Notes: generated from the sequence alone by a model not told the origin. Positions 55,292-63,690 are shown, counted from the stretch's first letter. The stretch is 64,000 bases of DNA from DATKAS01 sp963773315 (GCA_963773315.1 CAVZAF010000005.1:992001-1056000), one strand, 5' to 3'. Program-made: numbers and translations.

Positions 55292-55606
55292 TCACTTGTA
55301 GGGATCGTTCACGGAGAGCGGCTCTTCCCACCACGTGTCGGGATAGCCCGCCTGCTCCCACTCGGGGAACGGGTAGATGCAGTCAACGGGACACGCAGGG
55401 AGGCACTTGTCGCATCCCGAGCACAGCTCCGGGATGATCACGACGTCGACGCCGTGGTTGAAGATCGCACCGAACTGCGTGGGGCAGTGGCGCAGGCACG
55501 CGTCGCAGTTGATGCACTCGGACATCTCGATGCGCAGTGGATGGTTCTTCCACTTCGGGTTGCGGGTCCGCGTCTCGACTCGCTCGACCCGGCTGCCGGC
55601 TGCCAC
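55292..55606 (-). CDS. 8Fe (two-cluster) ferredoxin
   Basis: About 104 residues from a GTG at 55606 (no nearer start codon is seen). Cluster motifs: MSECINCDACLRHCPTQFGA and PELCSGCDKCLPACPVDCIY, both full C-x2-C-x2-C-x3-C sets for two [4Fe-4S] clusters. The preceding WKNHPLRIE is common to this actinobacterial ferredoxin type. The C-terminal NDPYK codes lie next to an imperfect 17-bp tandem repeat at 55275-55308. Divergent from the TetR gene, so regulation by it is likely. Confidence 0.88.
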   Translation of the reverse strand: MAAGSRVERVETRTRNPKWKNHPLRIEMSECINCDACLRHCPTQFGAIFNHGVDVVIIPELCSGCDKCLPACPVDCIYPFPEWEQAGYPDTWWEEPLSVNDPYK

Positions 55607-55635
55607 GACGCCGGACTCTACCTGCCCAGGCGCAT

Positions 55636-55649
55636 TGACCCGCCGGTCA
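55636..55649. promoter_or_regulatory. palindromic operator candidate between ferredoxin and TetR genes
   Basis: TGACC-CGCC-GGTCA, a perfect 5-bp inverted repeat with 4-base spacer, 22 bp before the TetR GTG and 30 bp before the ferredoxin start. The place and symmetry fit a TetR self-operator. The same half-sites occur at 38557-38570. Confidence 0.5.
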
Positions 55650-55670
55650 GGATGCTGGTTACCTTCCCGT

Positions 55671-56342
55671 GTGGACACGAGTTGGTCCGACGGCCGGCGC
55701 CTCACCGAACAGGGCCGAGAGCGCAAGCAGCAGCTGCTCGACCATGCCGCGGACCTGTTCTCCCGTCGCGGCTACGCGGACACTCGCGTGGTCGACATCT
55801 GCGAGGCCGCCGGCGTCGCGAAGGGCCTCTTCTATTGGTACTTCGAGAACAAGGAAGCCTTGTTCTCCGAGCTCGTCACCAGCATGCGGCTGCGGCTGCG
55901 TCGCGCGCAGTCCGAAGCGATGGATCCCGAAGCCGACCCGCTCGTGCGACTACGCCAGGGTGCCGAAGCGTCGCTCAAGTTCATGGCGGGGCACGCGCCG
56001 TTCTTCTCACTGCTCGAAGTCGAGAACCGCGACCAGACCTGGACCGAGCTGCTCCGCGCCGGCACCGAGGTGCACGCGCAAGACGTCGCGGCCCTGATCC
56101 GTGAGGGCATCGATCTCGGGCTCATCCGCGACGACGACCCCACGCTCATGGCTTACGGCGTCGTCGGCGTCGTCTCGACCTACAGCCACTTCCAGCGGAC
56201 GGGGCGTCTGGGCGCAACCCCCGACGAGATCGCCGATGTCGTCGGTCGGTTCGTGGTGCGCAGCCTCGCTGCCGACGACGAGATCGCGCGACGGTCCGAG
56301 CGGCCGTCCGCCCCGATTTCCGCTACCGGCGCGCTGGGGTAG
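55671..56342 (+). CDS. TetR family transcriptional regulator
   Basis: 223 residues from GTG 55671. N-terminal DNA-binding domain: RERKQQLLDHAADLFSRRGY, then ADTRVVDICEAAGVAKGLFY with WYFENKEALFSELV, the classic TetR helix-turn-helix. The C-terminal ligand domain includes EASLKFMAGHAPFFSLLEVE and LMAYGVVGVVSTYSHFQRTG. Ligand unknown; acyl-CoA or lipid-type ligands are common for this sort of actinobacterial TetR (inference). Likely binds the palindrome at 55636-55649 and perhaps 38557-38570. Confidence 0.9.
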   Translation: MDTSWSDGRRLTEQGRERKQQLLDHAADLFSRRGYADTRVVDICEAAGVAKGLFYWYFENKEALFSELVTSMRLRLRRAQSEAMDPEADPLVRLRQGAEASLKFMAGHAPFFSLLEVENRDQTWTELLRAGTEVHAQDVAALIREGIDLGLIRDDDPTLMAYGVVGVVSTYSHFQRTGRLGATPDEIADVVGRFVVRSLAADDEIARRSERPSAPISATGALG

Positions 56343-56392
56343 CGTGCCGCCCGCGTCACCGTCCCAACGACACCAACAAGGGAGCCAGCACA

Positions 56393-56794
56393 GTGGCACA
56401 TGAGTTCCTGAGCGATGACTGGATCGAGGCCGCGAACGCGATCCGCGACAAGCACGCGGCCGAGGTGCCCAAGATCGCCGCGAGCATCAAGATGAACCAG
56501 ATCATCACCGACGCTCCCGGCGGCGGCGAGATCAAGATGTTCATGGACACCTCGTCCGGCGAGATTGTCATGGGTAAGGGCGAGCTGCCCGACGCGGAGG
56601 TCACCATCACCCTGCCCTACGACGTGGCCAAGAAGCAGATGGTCGACCAAGACGCGGCAGCAGCGATGCAGGCGTTCATGAGCGGCAAGGTCAAGGTGCA
56701 GGGCGACATGATGAAGCTCATGAGCCTTCAGGGCATGGGCACCGACGAGGCGACGAAGAAGATCAACGACGAGATCAAAGAGATGACCGCCTAG
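56393..56794 (+). CDS. SCP2 sterol-binding domain protein
   Basis: 133 residues. GTG at 56393 after AAGGGAGCC. HEFLSDDWIEAANAIRDKHA at the N-terminus, IKMFMDTSSGEIVMGKGELP, then DAEVTITLPYDVAKKQMVDQ and AFMSGKVKVQGDMMKLMSLQ. The F-M-S-G-K-V-K-V-Q-G-D-M-x-K-L run is the SCP2 hallmark; such small proteins bind sterols, fatty acids or acyl-CoA. The last codons and TAG lie inside the first of three tandem palindromes (56782-56870). Confidence 0.92.
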   Translation: MAHEFLSDDWIEAANAIRDKHAAEVPKIAASIKMNQIITDAPGGGEIKMFMDTSSGEIVMGKGELPDAEVTITLPYDVAKKQMVDQDAAAAMQAFMSGKVKVQGDMMKLMSLQGMGTDEATKKINDEIKEMTA

Positions 56795-56870
56795 GTCATC
56801 GACCGTCGGCACAGAGATGACCGCCTAGGTCATCGACCCTCAGTACAGATGACCGCCTAGGTCATCGACC
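56782..56870. repeat. three tandem copies of a 23-bp palindromic repeat
   Basis: The sequence GATGACCGCCTAGGTCATC followed by GACC occurs at 56782-56804, 56816-56838 and 56848-56870 with periods of 34 and 32 bp. Each copy is an inverted repeat GATGACC-GCCTA-GGTCATC. Copy 1 covers the 3' end of the SCP2 gene: codons MTA and the TAG stop are within it. Copies 2 and 3 lie between SCP2 and the methyltransferase gene. They can form hairpins or serve as protein-binding sites. Confidence 0.9.
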
Positions 56871-56912
56871 CGGTCCGCATGGGCACGCCGACCCTCGACG
56901 TAGGGTCGGCGG

Positions 56913-57650
56913 ATGCCCGCGGAGCACGAACGGCTCAACCGCACGTTCTGGGAGACAACGAGCGCGGAGTATCAGAGCGAGCATGCGGCTGAGCTCGAAG
57001 CTGCGCCGCTCGCGTGGGGCACATGGCGCATCCCGGAGTCAGAAGTCGGCGCGCTCGGTGACCTCGCCGGGCTCGACGTGCTCGAGCTCGGCTGCGGCGG
57101 AGGGCAGTGGTCGATCGCGCTGGCCGCTCGCGGCGTGCGAGTCGTCGGCCTCGACCTGTCCGCCGCGCAGCTCAGCGCACGCGGCCGAGCAAGAGCTCGC
57201 GTGTGCCGCTCGTGCAGGCGAGCGCGGAGGCAGTGCCGTTCGCGGGCGCGTCGTTCGACGTGGTGTTCTGCGATCACGGCGCGATGACGTTCGCCGATCC
57301 CGACTGCGAGCGTGCCCGAGGTCGCGCGACTGCTGCGACCCGGGGGCCGGCTCGTCTTCTGCATCTCGACCGCGCTCCGAGTGATGTGCCTCGACGACGA
57401 GTGGGTCGTGACGACGAAGCTCCACCGGGACGCGTTCGGCGTGAAGGCCGTCACCGATGGCGACTCCGTCGACTTCGTGCTCCCCCACGGCGAGTGGGTC
57501 CGCCTGTTCCGACGTCACGGCCTCGTCGTTGACGACCTCATCGAGCTGCAACCCGCCAACGACGCCACGACCTCGTATCCGTGGTTCGTGTCGCTCGAGT
57601 GGGCCCGTCGCTGGCCCGCCGAAGAGATCTGGATCGCCCGCAAGGCGTGA
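56913..57650 (+). CDS. SAM-dependent methyltransferase, class I (frame-disrupted)
   Basis: About 246 residues. ATG at 56913: PAEHERLNRTFWETTSAEYQ. SAM-binding motif I reads GLDVLELGCGGGQWSIALAA, and motif II VVGLDLSAAQL. After frame changes near 57185 and 57310: VPLVQASAEAVPFAGASFDV, then VFCDHGAMTFADPD, and EVARLLRPGGRLVFCIST (motif post-III). C-terminus VSLEWARRWPAEEIWIARKA. UbiE/Methyltransf_11-like; substrate unknown. A strong hairpin terminator follows at 57679. Confidence 0.9.
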
Positions 57651-57678
57651 CCCCGCTTTCCGGGTCTCTGCTGAAGAA

Positions 57679-57701
57679 CGCGCCATTTCTGGCGCGCTTT
57701 T
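57679..57701 (+). terminator. rho-independent terminator of the methyltransferase gene
   Basis: Stem CGCGCCA (57679-57685) / TGGCGCG (57690-57696), loop TTTC, followed by CTTTT. It lies 29 bp after the methyltransferase stop. This is the clearest intrinsic terminator in the window. Confidence 0.7.
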
Positions 57702-57762
57702 CAGGAGAGAAGCCCAGGGGCCGCATTCCGGGCCGATGCCACCGATGGCGCCGGGCAATCGG

Positions 57763-59103
57763 TCAGGCGGGGTCGGGGATCCAGTTGCCGTGGAAGCCGT
57801 ACGGCACGCGCTGGGGAAGGTGGATCGAGGCGACGGGTTCGCCCGCGAAGTCCTGCGCGTGGAGGATGACGAGGTCGCTGCCGTTCGTCTTCTCGTCGTA
57901 GACGAACGTGATCACGTGGCCGTCGTCCTCGGCCGCGTCGTCGCTCGCCTGCACGAACACGGGCTCGGCCGCGTGGGTGCCGGGGCCGAAGTCGTGCGTC
58001 TCGCTGGTACCGGCGTGGAGGTCGTGCTTGATCAGACCGCCGCCGAGCACGTTCGGTCCGGCGGAGAGCGCGTAGCCGTAGCGGTACGGCTTGCCGATGA
58101 GGCGCTCGTCGTGGCGGGGGAACTCCTGCCCGCGATCGTCGAGACGCTCCTCGATGACCTTGCCGTTCGACAGATCGAACGTCCACCGGTCGAGCGTCGG
58201 CAATCCCTCGTTCGGCCCGTTGAGCTCCTTCGCGAACATCCGAGGATGGCGCACCGCGTCGAACACGACGCGATCACCGTCGTCGAACGTGTTCATCGGA
58301 TGGAAGATGTAGCAGGGATCGATGTCAAACCACTGCACGTCGTCGTTGCTGCCGTCGCGCGGCATCACACCGATGCGCGCGGGATACGACGGGTCCCACT
58401 TGTACGGGAAGCGCCCAGCCGTCGCGAGGTCGAGGTCGAACACGCAGGGCAGGTCGAGCACGATCACGTGCCGCTCGGACAGCCCCATGTCGTGCAGCAT
58501 CGGCGCGCCCGTGGTCTCGATCGGCACGACCTTGGTGACCTTGCCCGACGTGTCGACGACGATGTACTGCACCTGGTTGCCGAGGCCCCACCAGTAGCAG
58601 ACCGCGTGCAGCTCGCCGGTCTTCGGGTCGCGCTTCGGATGCGCCGTGAACCCGTTCGGCAGCGTGCCCTCGAAGTCGCCGCGCCGCAACGTCTCGAGCT
58701 CGTAGCTCAGCTCGATCGGCCGCCCGCCGGCCTCGACGATCGCGAGCGTCTTGCCCGCATGGCCGATCACGTTCGTGTTCGCAGCGAAGTCCATGTCGCT
58801 GTGGATCGCGCCGCCGGGGTCGGGCACATGCAGCTCGGTGAGCACCTTGCCCGCGTGCACCCAGCGGTTGCGATACCAGTCGGCCTTGCCGTCGGCGAGG
58901 CGGACGCCATGGACCATGCCTTCGCCGCCGAACCAGTGGTACGTCGCGGGGTCGACAGCACCGATCGGGTTCGGCCCATTGCGCAGGAAGCGGCCCTGCA
59001 GCGACGCGGGGATCGTGCCCGTGACGGGAAGGTTGGTCGCAGTCACCTCTTCGGTGACGGGAGCGAAGTTGCCTTCCAGGTAGCGGTTCTCGACGACGGT
59101 CAT
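57763..59103 (-). CDS. carotenoid cleavage oxygenase family protein
   Basis: 446 residues, intact, beta-propeller enzyme with a four-His iron centre: His155 in GFTAHPKRDP, His204 in APMLHDMGLSE, His268 in CYIFHPMNTFDD and His438 in YGFHGNWIPDP. The N-terminal PASLQGRFLRNGPNPIGAVD and HWFGGEGMVHGVRLADGKA are family hallmarks. It cleaves a double bond of carotenoids, apocarotenoids or stilbene-like compounds with O2. The substrate is not certain; lignostilbene-type activity is also known in this family. A GGAGG site lies before the ATG. Confidence 0.95.
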   Translation of the reverse strand: MTVVENRYLEGNFAPVTEEVTATNLPVTGTIPASLQGRFLRNGPNPIGAVDPATYHWFGGEGMVHGVRLADGKADWYRNRWVHAGKVLTELHVPDPGGAIHSDMDFAANTNVIGHAGKTLAIVEAGGRPIELSYELETLRRGDFEGTLPNGFTAHPKRDPKTGELHAVCYWWGLGNQVQYIVVDTSGKVTKVVPIETTGAPMLHDMGLSERHVIVLDLPCVFDLDLATAGRFPYKWDPSYPARIGVMPRDGSNDDVQWFDIDPCYIFHPMNTFDDGDRVVFDAVRHPRMFAKELNGPNEGLPTLDRWTFDLSNGKVIEERLDDRGQEFPRHDERLIGKPYRYGYALSAGPNVLGGGLIKHDLHAGTSETHDFGPGTHAAEPVFVQASDDAAEDDGHVITFVYDEKTNGSDLVILHAQDFAGEPVASIHLPQRVPYGFHGNWIPDPA

Positions 59104-59186
59104 GCGAACCTCCAGATCAACAGTCTGATTCGGAGCATCCCACTCGGACGCGCCAGGGTCAACCCCTGGGGCCGTGACTGTTGGCG

Positions 59187-60077
59187 CTACTCGGCGGGGC
59201 TCGAGGCGAGCTTGCTCAGCTCGGACTGCAGCCCGGCGACCGTCCAGCGCTCGTCGCGCTCGACGCCCTCGCCCATCTTCCAGGACTGGAAGCGCTTGAC
59301 CTGGCCGCCCTGCACGAAGAACGTCTCGCCCGTGAACGGGCAGTCCGCAGTCGCGAGGTACGCGACGAGCGGCGAGATGTTCGCGGGATCCCAGATGTCG
59401 AACGCGGCTGCATCGTCGGGCGCCTTGATGATGTCGCCCAACCCGGGCGTCGCCTCGGTGAGACGTGTGCGCGCTGCCGGCGCGATGCAGTTCACCTTCA
59501 CGCCATACCGCGACAGCTCCTTCGCCGCAATCTGCGTGAATGTCGCGATGCCCGACTTGGCCGCGCCGTAGTTCGTCTGCCCCGGATTCGACAACAAGCC
59601 GGAAGTTGATGACGTGTTCACCACGTTCGCCGTGATGGTGTTGCCGGCCTTCACCTGCTCACGCCAGTAGGCGGCGGCCCAGCGCGTGGGGACGAAGTGG
59701 CCCTTCAGGTGGACGGCGATGACCGCATCCCACTCTTCCTCAGTCATGTTCACGAGCACGCGGTCGCGCAGGATGCCCGCGTTGTTCACCAGGATGTCGA
59801 GCTTGCCGAAGGCCTCGATCGCGGAGTTGACCATGCGCTGGCCACCCTCCCAGCTCGCGACGTTGTCGCCGTTCGCGATGGCCTCGCCGCCCATCTTCTC
59901 GATCTCGTGCACCACCTCTTCGGCCGGAGTCTTGTCGCCACCGGTGCCGTCGGCGTTGCCGCCGAGGTCGTTGACGACGACCTTCGCGCCTTCCGCGGCA
60001 AAGAGCAGCGCATGCTCACGGCCGATGCCGCGCCCGGCACCCGTGATGATCGCAACGCGTCCCTCGAGAGCCCCCAT
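59187..60077 (-). CDS. short-chain dehydrogenase/reductase (MFE/FabG-like, 3-hydroxyacyl-CoA type)
   Basis: 296 residues from ATG 60077, preceded by GGAGAGGAG; an in-frame ATG at 60122 lacks such a site. Classical SDR: RVAIITGAGRGIGREHALLF (cofactor loop), VVVNDLGGNADGTGGDKTPA (Asp after the second strand, so NAD+ use is likely), DILVNNAGILRD, and the catalytic set Ser in NTSSTSGLL, Y-x3-K in QTNYGAAKSGIATF. The V-N-D-L-G-G-x-x-x-G start and extended C-terminus (TGETFFVQGGQVKRFQSWKM) match the dehydrogenase part of peroxisomal-type multifunctional beta-oxidation enzymes, which handle steroid or fatty acyl-CoA. Confidence 0.9.
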   Translation of the reverse strand: MGALEGRVAIITGAGRGIGREHALLFAAEGAKVVVNDLGGNADGTGGDKTPAEEVVHEIEKMGGEAIANGDNVASWEGGQRMVNSAIEAFGKLDILVNNAGILRDRVLVNMTEEEWDAVIAVHLKGHFVPTRWAAAYWREQVKAGNTITANVVNTSSTSGLLSNPGQTNYGAAKSGIATFTQIAAKELSRYGVKVNCIAPAARTRLTEATPGLGDIIKAPDDAAAFDIWDPANISPLVAYLATADCPFTGETFFVQGGQVKRFQSWKMGEGVERDERWTVAGLQSELSKLASSPAE

Positions 60078-60190
60078 GAGCCGACTCCTCTCCTGATGGT
60101 CACTGATGTCTGGAGCGCACATTCGCTCGGTGCGGGGCGCACACTAAGCGGGCAGCGCCTCCAACTCCCAACCCGGTTTAACGTGCGCCG

Positions 60191-60955
60191 ATGCGCCCCG
60201 ACTCCCTCGCCGCAGTCGTCGACTTGAAGCGCCCGATCCAGCAGTGGACGCGGGGATGGATGCTCACGAAGGCCACCGACGAGAAGGGAGTCGAGCTCGG
60301 TCTCGAATCAGGTCGGCAGTTCTGGATCTGCGGACGCGCGGGCGTCATCGGTGACGGTGACGCGTCGGTCGCGGCGGCCGCGCTCGCCTTCCTCGACCCG
60401 GTCGAGGTGCGCCGCTACTGGGAGTCGCTCCCTCCGCACCTGCCGCCGCGGGCCGTCGCCGAGGCATATGCCGAGCGCATCTTCGAGTGGGGGGAGCGCG
60501 AGCTGCCGCAGTTCGGGGAGGCGACGCTTCGCCCCCTCGAGGACTTGTCGCGCCGCGTGATCGACGCCGCCCCGTGCTCGCTCGGCGTGCTCTTTGCCGG
60601 ATGGCGCGCCATGCCCAAGCCGCCGAGCCTCGGCGCGCAGGTCGCACTGAGCACGCACGTGCTGCGGGAGATGCGCGGAGCCGCGCACATCGCGGCGGTG
60701 AACGCCGTTGGCATCAGCCCGCTCCAGGCTGTGCTCGCGTCACCCGCTCCCCCGCCCCGCTCCGGTCCGGAGTGGGCTGAGCACCTTGGCTGGACCGGCC
60801 CGTTCGAAGACCCCGATGCATTGCGCGCCGCCCGCGACGAGGCCGAAGACCTGACGAACGAGATCTTGGCCCGCTACTTCGACGCGTTGTCTCCCGACGA
60901 AGTCGCCGAGCTCGCACGACTGCTTGCCGACACGCGCAACGCCATCGACATGTGA
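60191..60955 (+). CDS. SCO6745-type (MarR-related fold) protein
   Basis: 254 residues, intact. No catalytic motif is seen. The helical pattern LDPVEVRRYWESLPPHLPPR, AVAEAYAERIFEWGERELPQ, VIDAAPCSLGVLFAGWRAMP, and AAHIAAVNAVGISPLQAVLA with WTGPFEDPDALRAARDEAED looks like the SCO6745 family widespread in actinobacteria, which carries a helix-turn-helix-like domain of unknown role. In the same family many members start with an ARxLW...EPVHA motif that I do not see clearly, so the call is moderate. Divergent from the SDR gene. Confidence 0.6.
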   Translation: MRPDSLAAVVDLKRPIQQWTRGWMLTKATDEKGVELGLESGRQFWICGRAGVIGDGDASVAAAALAFLDPVEVRRYWESLPPHLPPRAVAEAYAERIFEWGERELPQFGEATLRPLEDLSRRVIDAAPCSLGVLFAGWRAMPKPPSLGAQVALSTHVLREMRGAAHIAAVNAVGISPLQAVLASPAPPPRSGPEWAEHLGWTGPFEDPDALRAARDEAEDLTNEILARYFDALSPDEVAELARLLADTRNAIDM

Positions 60956-60963
60956 ACTTTCAA

Positions 60964-60984
60964 GGGCGGCGCAATGCGCCGCCC
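60964..60984. terminator. GC-rich hairpin between convergent genes
   Basis: Perfect 9-bp stem GGGCGGCGC (60964-60972) / GCGCCGCCC (60976-60984) with loop AAT, eight bases after the SCO6745-type stop. No T-run. Likely transcription end between convergent genes. Confidence 0.5.
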
Positions 60985-61059
60985 GGGTGCGAGCAGCACC
61001 GATTGTGGAGCGAGGCGACCGGAGCCGGCGGAAGCGAAGCGGACGGCGGCGACGAAGAC

Positions 61060-63003
61060 TCAGCCGAGGTAGATGTCGACTGCGCTCCCCCGCGGGACCA
61101 TCGATCCCTCGCCGGGGTTCGTCGAGATCGGCCTGCCCTTCGCCGGCCCGTAGACCTGGCCGGCCTGCAGTCCCGCGGCCTCGAGGATCGCGATCGCGTC
61201 GTCGAGCTTCTTGTGGCCGATCGCGGGGATTGCGATGAGGTCGGGACCCTTCGACACGTTGACGGTCACCGTTGCGCCTCGCGGTGCGCTCGCACCCGCT
61301 GCAGGCTGCGTCGACACCACTTGTCCCGCGGGCACCGTGTCGCTGAACACCTCGACCTGCTTGGCCTTCAGCTGCACGTTGGCCAGCGCAGCCTTGGCGT
61401 CCGCGAACGAGCCGCTGATCTGCGGCACCTGCCGAGGCGCGGGGCCCTTCGAGACGACGAGGTTCACCGACGAGCCCTTGGGCAGCTCTGTGCCCTTCGG
61501 GTCCCAGCTGATGACGAAGTGCGCGGGCACGTTCTCGTCGAAGGCCTCGGTCACCGGCGCCACCGCGACGAGGCCGGCGGTCTTCAACGCCTCCCCCGCC
61601 TGGCCGTCGCTCATCCCCGTGAGGTCGGGGATCGCCACGGGCGTCGGCCCGCGCGACACCACCATCGCGAAGGTCGCGCCCTCCTTGAGCTTGGAGCCCG
61701 GGGGCGGATCCTGCCGGATGACTTGGCCGGCAGCGGTCGCGTCGTCGTACTGATCTTGGCGGTCGATCTTCCAGCCGAACGCACCGACCTGCGCGAGCGC
61801 CTGATCTGCGGTCATGCCGACGACCCCGGGCACGTCGTGCTTCGGCACCGTCGCCTGGGTCGCCGCGTAGACCGCGGCACCACCGGCGAGCAGCAGCACG
61901 ACCGCGGTGATCGCCAGGAGGAGTCGCCGACGCCAGCGCTTGCGGGGCTTGTCGGCCTTGCCCTTGACCGCCTTGGGGACTTCTCCCTTCGGCGGGATCG
62001 GCGTCGGCGCACCGTCGATGTCGAACACACCCGAGTCGCGCTCGGCGCCCCGATCGGTGATCGGCGTCATCTCACTCGACGCCGCGGGCTTCATGGTCGT
62101 GAGGTCGAGCATGTCATTGGTCGACGGCGACGGCGGGACGAGCGGGAGCGGGGCCGGCCGTGGCAGACGCTCGGCGGTGCCCGCGAGCGCGCGGCCGAGC
62201 GCCGTCGCGTCGTATCGCTCCTCCGGATGCGGACGGCCCGCGCGCTCGACGACTGAGCGCAGCGGCCCGAGCGACTCGGGCACCGGCACAAGGGCGTCGA
62301 TGCGAGCCATGAGCGTCGCAACGGTGGTATCGGCCGCGAACGGCACCGTGCCGGTGACGGACTCGATCATCACGAGCGCGAGTGAGTAGACGTCGGTCTT
62401 TCCGTCGACCGGCTTGCCCTGGGCCTGCTCCGGCGAGGCGTAGCGCGCCGTGCCGAGCACGACGCCGGACGGCTCGGTCCACGCGGCTTCGGCGATCGCC
62501 CGCGCGAGCCCGAAGTCTGCGATGCGGAGCCGCCCCTCCTCATCGAAGAGGAGGTTCGCGGGCTTGATGTCGCGATGCACGAAGCCCCTGCGATGCGCGT
62601 ACTCGAGGCCGCGGGCCGCCTCGAGGCCGACGACCAAGGCTTGCGACGGTGTGAGCAGCCTGCCGGCGTCGAGCATCGACCGGAGGCTTCCGCCGCCGAG
62701 GTACTCGAGCACCAGGTACGGGCCGAACTCGGAGAGGTCGGCTTCTTCTCCCCAGTCGTAGACGGCCATCACGTTCGGATGGCTGAGCGCTGCCGCGGCG
62801 CGCGCCTCGGCCCGGAACCGCTTGAGGAACGTCGGATCGCCCGCGAGCGCAGGGTGCAGCAGCTTGACCGCGACCTGGCGACGGAGCTGGACGTCATCCG
62901 CGAGGTAGACCTGTGCGGACGCGCCAGCACCGACCGGTGCGATCAACCGGTAGCGCGACCCGAGCACGCGGCCGACATGGTCGGCCATGCGCGAGAGGAC
63001 CAT
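61060..63003 (-). CDS. Ser/Thr protein kinase with four PASTA domains (PknB-like)
   Basis: 647 residues from ATG 63003 (ATG 62988 also possible). Kinase domain first: LGSRYRLIAPVGAGASAQVY, Lys in QVAVKLLHP, catalytic loop HRDIKPANLLF, metal loop IADFGLARA, and GTARYASPEQAQGK in the activation region. A basic cytoplasmic linker leads to one membrane helix (RRLLLAITAVVLLLAGGAAV). Outside, four PASTA units follow, each starting like VPGVVGMTADQALAQVGAFG, IPDLTGMSDGQAGEALKTAG, VPQISGSFADAKAALANVQL and IPAIGHKKLDDAIAILEAAG. PASTA domains sense peptidoglycan or lipid II. Usually this kinase sits with ftsW/rodA, pbpA and a PP2C phosphatase; none is next to it here. Confidence 0.95.
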   Translation of the reverse strand: MVLSRMADHVGRVLGSRYRLIAPVGAGASAQVYLADDVQLRRQVAVKLLHPALAGDPTFLKRFRAEARAAAALSHPNVMAVYDWGEEADLSEFGPYLVLEYLGGGSLRSMLDAGRLLTPSQALVVGLEAARGLEYAHRRGFVHRDIKPANLLFDEEGRLRIADFGLARAIAEAAWTEPSGVVLGTARYASPEQAQGKPVDGKTDVYSLALVMIESVTGTVPFAADTTVATLMARIDALVPVPESLGPLRSVVERAGRPHPEERYDATALGRALAGTAERLPRPAPLPLVPPSPSTNDMLDLTTMKPAASSEMTPITDRGAERDSGVFDIDGAPTPIPPKGEVPKAVKGKADKPRKRWRRRLLLAITAVVLLLAGGAAVYAATQATVPKHDVPGVVGMTADQALAQVGAFGWKIDRQDQYDDATAAGQVIRQDPPPGSKLKEGATFAMVVSRGPTPVAIPDLTGMSDGQAGEALKTAGLVAVAPVTEAFDENVPAHFVISWDPKGTELPKGSSVNLVVSKGPAPRQVPQISGSFADAKAALANVQLKAKQVEVFSDTVPAGQVVSTQPAAGASAPRGATVTVNVSKGPDLIAIPAIGHKKLDDAIAILEAAGLQAGQVYGPAKGRPISTNPGEGSMVPRGSAVDIYLG

Positions 63004-63159
63004 CAGGTCTCGTTCGCTCGCGGCGATCGGGCGTGCGAGAGCATCGGCCAAACGGTAACCGGTGGGTTCGCGCGGATAGTGGCACACCTCGTGACGGTGG
63101 GGTGACGGGTTGCCACCGCGATGGTGGGGCGGCAGCACTGCTCAGGCAAGATCTGTGCC

Positions 63160-63564
63160 GTGAAGTGGCAACGAATCGGCATCTCCGCCCTCATCGCGGC
63201 GGCTCTCATCGCGATCGTTGCCGGCTTCATGCAGGCTCAAACCGGCGACACCACGGCGAGCCTCGTCGATCCCGGCATCGAGGAGCTCTTGCCGAAGCCC
63301 GGCGAGCTCGTGCTCCGCCAGTCGCAGGTCGGCGTCGACCTCGCGCCCGGCTACGAAGGCACGATCGACGTCGACAGCATCCCGATCCCCGATGACCAGC
63401 TCACCCTGAACCCCGCGCTCAACCAGGTGTTCTTCCAACCGGGACCGGGCAAGGACTTCGAGCAGTTCGCTCCCGGGCGACACTGCGTCACCGCGCACTT
63501 CTACCAATCGGTGCAGGGCCCGGACCAGGCCCACACCTACTCCTGGTGCTTCAACGTCAGCTAA
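63160..63564 (+). CDS. small membrane-anchored or secreted protein, unknown function
   Basis: 134 residues from GTG 63160. N-terminal helix (ISALIAAALIAIVAGFMQAQ) acts as signal or anchor. The rest is a compact domain with PGIEELLPKPGELVLRQSQV, then GVDLAPGYEGTIDVDSIPIP and two Cys in GRHCVTAHFYQSV and YSWCFNVS, likely a disulfide. It has a beta-rich immunoglobulin-like look. No family is recognised. Divergent from the PASTA kinase gene, 156 bp apart. Confidence 0.75.
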   Translation: MKWQRIGISALIAAALIAIVAGFMQAQTGDTTASLVDPGIEELLPKPGELVLRQSQVGVDLAPGYEGTIDVDSIPIPDDQLTLNPALNQVFFQPGPGKDFEQFAPGRHCVTAHFYQSVQGPDQAHTYSWCFNVS

Positions 63565-63690
63565 ATCCTCGCGAAAGCAGAGCCGGGGGTGCGGGGGCGG
63601 AGGCTCCGCCGGAGCCCCGGCCGTCGATCGGGCGGCTTGCCGGTCGATCGACTCTGTGGTGTCGGTCGGCGAAGCCGGTTCCGACAAGCT

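Noticed and set aside
56782..56870. CRISPR array
   Set aside because: Only three units, spacing of 9-11 bases between repeats, no spacers of normal length and no cas genes.
59153..59169. CCAGGG/CCCTGG inverted repeat upstream of the carotenoid oxygenase gene
   Set aside because: Short stem without supporting promoter elements; could be chance in GC-rich DNA.
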